This document shows positions 60,560 to 64,000 of a stretch of 64,000 nt of DNA, in pieces. Source of the stretch: Sphagnum compactum (lineage: Eukaryota; Bryophyta; Sphagnopsida; Sphagnales). Under the pieces are notes generated by a model. It worked only from the letters and a program-made list of their open reading frames with translations. It searched no databases and had not been told where the DNA came from. The stretch covers positions 7,688,001 to 7,752,000 of the forward strand of contig OZ234498.1 in the NCBI GenBank assembly GCA_965153455.1. Reading direction: 5' to 3'. The translations under genes and the position numbers were made by a program. Each line of letters begins with the position of its first letter. Positions within the stretch are counted from its first letter, which is position 1.

Positions 60560-63500
60560 TCAGTGCCGAAGCTCTTGAAAATAGTGTGTCAATTGTTGAG
60601 CTCCAAGAAAAAATAAGTCAACAGCCAACAGCAGCCCCACCTGTAACCCACATCACACCATGGGTTTCAGAATCAAACCATGAGTTGTAAAATGGACAAA
60701 TTCAAAACAAACAAAGCTCTGTAAAAAGTAAAAATTCAAAACAGGAATCATGGTGCAATCCTGTCAGGGGAAGATGTGACAGATCTTTCTAAAGAATTAT
60801 TTCTTGAAGGGCAGCTCAAATCCTTGCTGTACTCTATACAATAAGATGATGCTTTCTGAACAGGAATTGAATCAAGGATGGACGAACAACAGAATGACCC
60901 ATCATCCTACCAATCTAGCAAACAGAACCGCTCGGTAGCCAATTCCCTGCTTTGCAGCTTCTGCCCTCTGTACATCTGTCCACCTTCCAAACCCATAATT
61001 CACAGCATTATTACAGCCTACAATAATTTGAGATTTGGCATAGAGCTGCATCCAGTCAGAGGTTTCAGTTTCAATTTGCAATTTTGGTGTCTAGGAATCA
61101 GCTAGGCTTAGGGAACTAAGAGGATCCCCTGTGGTGCTCAGTATGTGACTATGCAAAAATATTTTTCTCACATCCAAGTTTAGTTATTTACTTTTTTACA
61201 ACCCCACCCATAAACTAAAACTAGGTGGGAGACTACTAATAGCAAACCACCTGGACCATCATTGTGGTTGGCCAATCAGAAATAGGGAGCAGCATACAGT
61301 TTATATTTATTTGCACTCTTCTCTGCCATGTGCACAGTTTTGCTGTGCCTTTTACCAGCCTCGGCAAACTCTGCAAAAATGCTGGGCCAAAACCATTGTG
61401 CTGAGACAGACCGGCATGTTTTGCGTTTTCTTCATCCAATTTTAATGTTCAGGGTCAGATACTGAGCACCTCTGGGGATGCTCTAAGAACTCAATAAGAT
61501 GACAAAATGTTGATGAGTCTGCTCAAGCTGATTTCTGCCAAGAGGGCCCCTTCAGGAGCCAAGCTGGTTCCTGATGGTGTATGGACTTGCAGAGAGCATG
61601 AAAGTGACAATTTGAGATGCTCATAAAGCTCACCCAAGAAATTCTGAGACACCACCAATTCCAGCAAAATTGAGAGGTTGAGAACCCTCTCTCTCCAGAT
61701 CCTGTTCCCAACAAGGACAAACAAGTAATGACTTTTAGTAAGGGTATTGATCCAATTTTCAATTCCAAGTTCTCTTCATTCCATAGCCATAACCTGCAAA
61801 AATGATGTTGAGATTGGATCAACCTACAGTATGACAACAACAAATATGGTCGATGCCACATGACAGTGCAGGACCTGCAGATTCTATAATTTTTTGAGCA
61901 CCAATTACACTGCCAATGTTCTCATGGTGCAGAAACCCAAGGGCTTTTTCAGTTTGTGGAATGAGCATTCTGCTTTGAAATCCACAGAGATTGGCAATCC
62001 ATTGCAATTGTGAAACAGCCAAGATCTGGAGGAATAAAGAAGCCTGACAACACAGTGTCAAGAATGATGTCTACTTCGTGACAAAAGGGTATAACAGGGA
62101 GGCAAACAACAGAGATCAATACCCCTTCTTGTGCTGCATCGAAGCCACCATTGAGCCAAAATAGGTTTCTGTAACCTGCCTTATAAAGCTGTTCACATGC
62201 TGCCAAAGATCTGTAACACCCATCAAGTCAAGTTCAACAACTCAGATGCACATTTGGACAAAAAATGTTAGCACCTCACTTCACCTACCCAAACTGGACC
62301 ACATAGTTTACCCTGTAAACTAACCCAAAACCTATGGTCATAAACCCTATAGCCTTGTTCATGTCTAAAGCAGCAAGATACATCTTACCAACATAGCCGA
62401 GCTCATAATCTTTATGACACTTTTTGGTTCCTGGGAAACTAATCATCTGTTACATATGGGTTCTCACTGTTCTGCTGGTGATAAACCACATAGATAAACC
62501 AACAAAACTATGGCCAAACATACATCACAGGAAATCAGATCAGGAATACCAAGCTCACTCATAAGCATGAAACAAAGGGAAAGCACCACAAGTATTGAGA
62601 CACAGATTATAACAATAGAATCCAAAGAAACCACACAGCACAATTGTGTCCATGCTAACCCAGGCAGGACGGGCTTATAAAACAAACCTGATTAAAAGTC
62701 CAACACAAAACAGGGGACAGATTTGCACTTGTAAACTGGAAGAAAGCAAACAGAGAAGAAGTGAAAGAAATACAAGAGGCTCCAGGGTGAGAGGCCCCAA
62801 ACATACCGGAGACCCTTTTGACAGCCAACAACTAAATTGTAAGATTTTGGAATTTTGGCCACAACATCTGGCATAAAACGCCTGCAACACCAAAACATTC
62901 ATACACCATATAGCACTGTATAAGATGACATATTGTAAGAATCATCATAATTCAATCTAGAAGACTCCTTACTCACAATCTAATGACAAAACAAAGACTA
63001 CAAAATATTCCCTTTTCAAAACACTGTGTTGCCTTTTGGTGATTTTTCACCAAAAAAAGAAGACTGATACAGAAAGGAGGAAATCTGCCCCCCCCACTTT
63101 GAATTACAACACCCTCCACATCACTGCACACTAGGGTTATGGAATCTACAATACTATGGTGAAATGGGTTGCACCCACTCATTGTATTTCATCAAAGGAA
63201 GACCGCTCCACCAGCCACCTGCAAGCATCAAAGACTGCAATCAACGTGTGCACATAATGCCAGCTGAAAATATGAAAGGAACATGGTATAATGGGTCAGA
63301 CTGTTTGACTTCAATAAAAAATACAATCAATTCAAGCACATTTAGAAGCATTTACTTTACTGGATCCCAAATTTGACAACATCTGACCATACCAGTATTG
63401 GAACCCTGTAAGGCATCATCCATAGACCCTTTGCACTCCAGAATAGAAAAACACGTACCCATTGTGAAATTTGAAAGCTTCTTGAAAAGTGTCCCAGGGT

Positions 63501-64000
63501 CCAGACTTTTATCGACTTCGTACATTGGAATCCAGATTGAGTCCTTCACATAAGCCTGAAGGATTGGTGGCATATGAATTGGAACAGGATTTAGGCAAAA
63601 GATGTAAGGAAATAAATAAATAGGTCTCCTGAATGCATAATCTGGACACAGAAATTGACGAGTAATCACAGTGCCTGCTGAATTCTACAAAATGGGTATG
63701 CTCTCAACATTGGAGGGTGTGCCCATTTCCCTTCCACCCAAAGCAATTCATGGTGCCAAAAGATAGCAATGATGGGGATCCAAAAAATTAGGTCATCCAG
63801 GTCTACCTGAAGGCGGTCATGTAGTATGTACTGTATTCCTCCTGCACCCTCATTTGCTGGAGATTGTGGAAAGCTGCAATCTGGAAGCAACTAATAAGGG
63901 GGGTGGAGAATCAGGGTGCATTACCTTACTGCGCTCAGAGGAAGGCCGAACATCCAGGAAGGTGTAATTAGGCAGCTGAATTGCATAGCCTGCTTCTTTT
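60560..64000 (-). CDS. STR11: Rhodanese-like protein STR11, C-terminal 8 exons (5' end off window)
   Basis: This is a plastid-targeted sulfurtransferase-like protein with one rhodanese domain and a C-terminal membrane segment; its in vivo role is not well defined. The exons are beyond 64000 to 63925, 63555-63459, 63218-63179, 62881-62807, 62210-62123, 61701-61634, 60983-60911 and 60640-60560. All borders are GT/AG with matching phase, and 198 codons are visible. Ordered matches to Arabidopsis At4g24750 as I recall it are EAGYAIQL, FLDVRPSSERSK, IWIPMYEVDKSLDPGTLFKK, MGGWWSG, the active-site loop VVGCQKGLRSLAACE (Cys present), GYRNLFWLNGGFDAAQEG, FAGIGGVSEFLGWTD, GIGYRAVLFARL and a final hydrophobic segment (LLLAVDLFFLGAQQL). 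The transit peptide and first exons lie beyond the right edge. The 650-nt intron 60984-61633 carries a MITE. Confidence 0.94.
61120..61483. mobile_element. Tourist/PIF-Harbinger-like MITE, copy 2, inside a STR11 intron
   Basis: The element is 364 bp. The left end reads GAGGATCCCCTGTGGTGCTC and the right end, reversed, GAGCATCCCCAGAGGTGCTC; the inverted repeats run about 30 bp through CAGTATNTGAC. It is flanked by TAA at 61117-61119 and 61484-61486, the expected 3-bp target duplication for PIF/Harbinger. It has no coding capacity. It shares its interior with the copy at 42522-42984. Confidence 0.88.

Overview
The window is nuclear DNA of a land plant. It carries spliced genes with canonical GT/AG introns, plant-type families (octanoyltransferase LIP2, the N-degron ligase PRT1, a GH17-X8 glucanase, a plastid-type rhodanese STR11, a PLS-class PPR-DYW relic), telomere-like AAACCCT tracts, and long AT-rich stretches full of decayed transposons. 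The very regular PPR repeats and the large AT-rich intergenic space suggest a fern or another seed-free vascular plant. That is inference; no marker in the window settles the species.

Layout: 1-6.4 kb is repeats and unassigned sequence. LIP2 (minus, 6650-7366) lies head to head with a broken PPR-DYW gene (plus, 7721-10099). A GPI-anchored GH17-X8 beta-1,3-glucanase (minus, 11919-14679) follows; I rebuilt it from four exons, including a 28-nt microexon. From 15.3 to 32.4 kb there is no recognisable gene, only microsatellites and a tRNA-derived SINE candidate. A REX1-B-type DNA-repair gene (minus, 32444-34883, four exons) is followed by a decaying ~220-bp repeat array (35.0-37.9 kb). PRT1 (minus, 43741-44694) sits beside a Tourist-like MITE. 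From 45.5 to 52.5 kb there are a CpG-rich patch, a minisatellite, a dead DUF4371/hAT-like transposase and two 5S rRNA-derived repeats. UCH37-type deubiquitinase UCH2 (plus, 52768-55592, five exons) follows. After a further gene-free stretch, the last 3.4 kb holds the C-terminal eight exons of STR11 (minus, running off the right edge), with a MITE of the same family inside one intron.

The genes do not form a pathway. They are housekeeping genes separated by transposon-rich DNA: mitochondrial lipoylation (LIP2), ubiquitin turnover (PRT1, UCH2), DNA repair (REX1-B), cell-wall callose (GH17-X8) and plastid sulfur/rhodanese chemistry (STR11). Exon models were checked by reading phase across every junction. 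Names rest on motifs recalled from the families, not on a database search.

The least ordinary items are the 5S-derived repeats, two copies of one MITE family (one inside STR11), the 28-nt microexon and Glu-to-Asp change in the glucanase, and the clean series of single-base lesions in the PPR relic.
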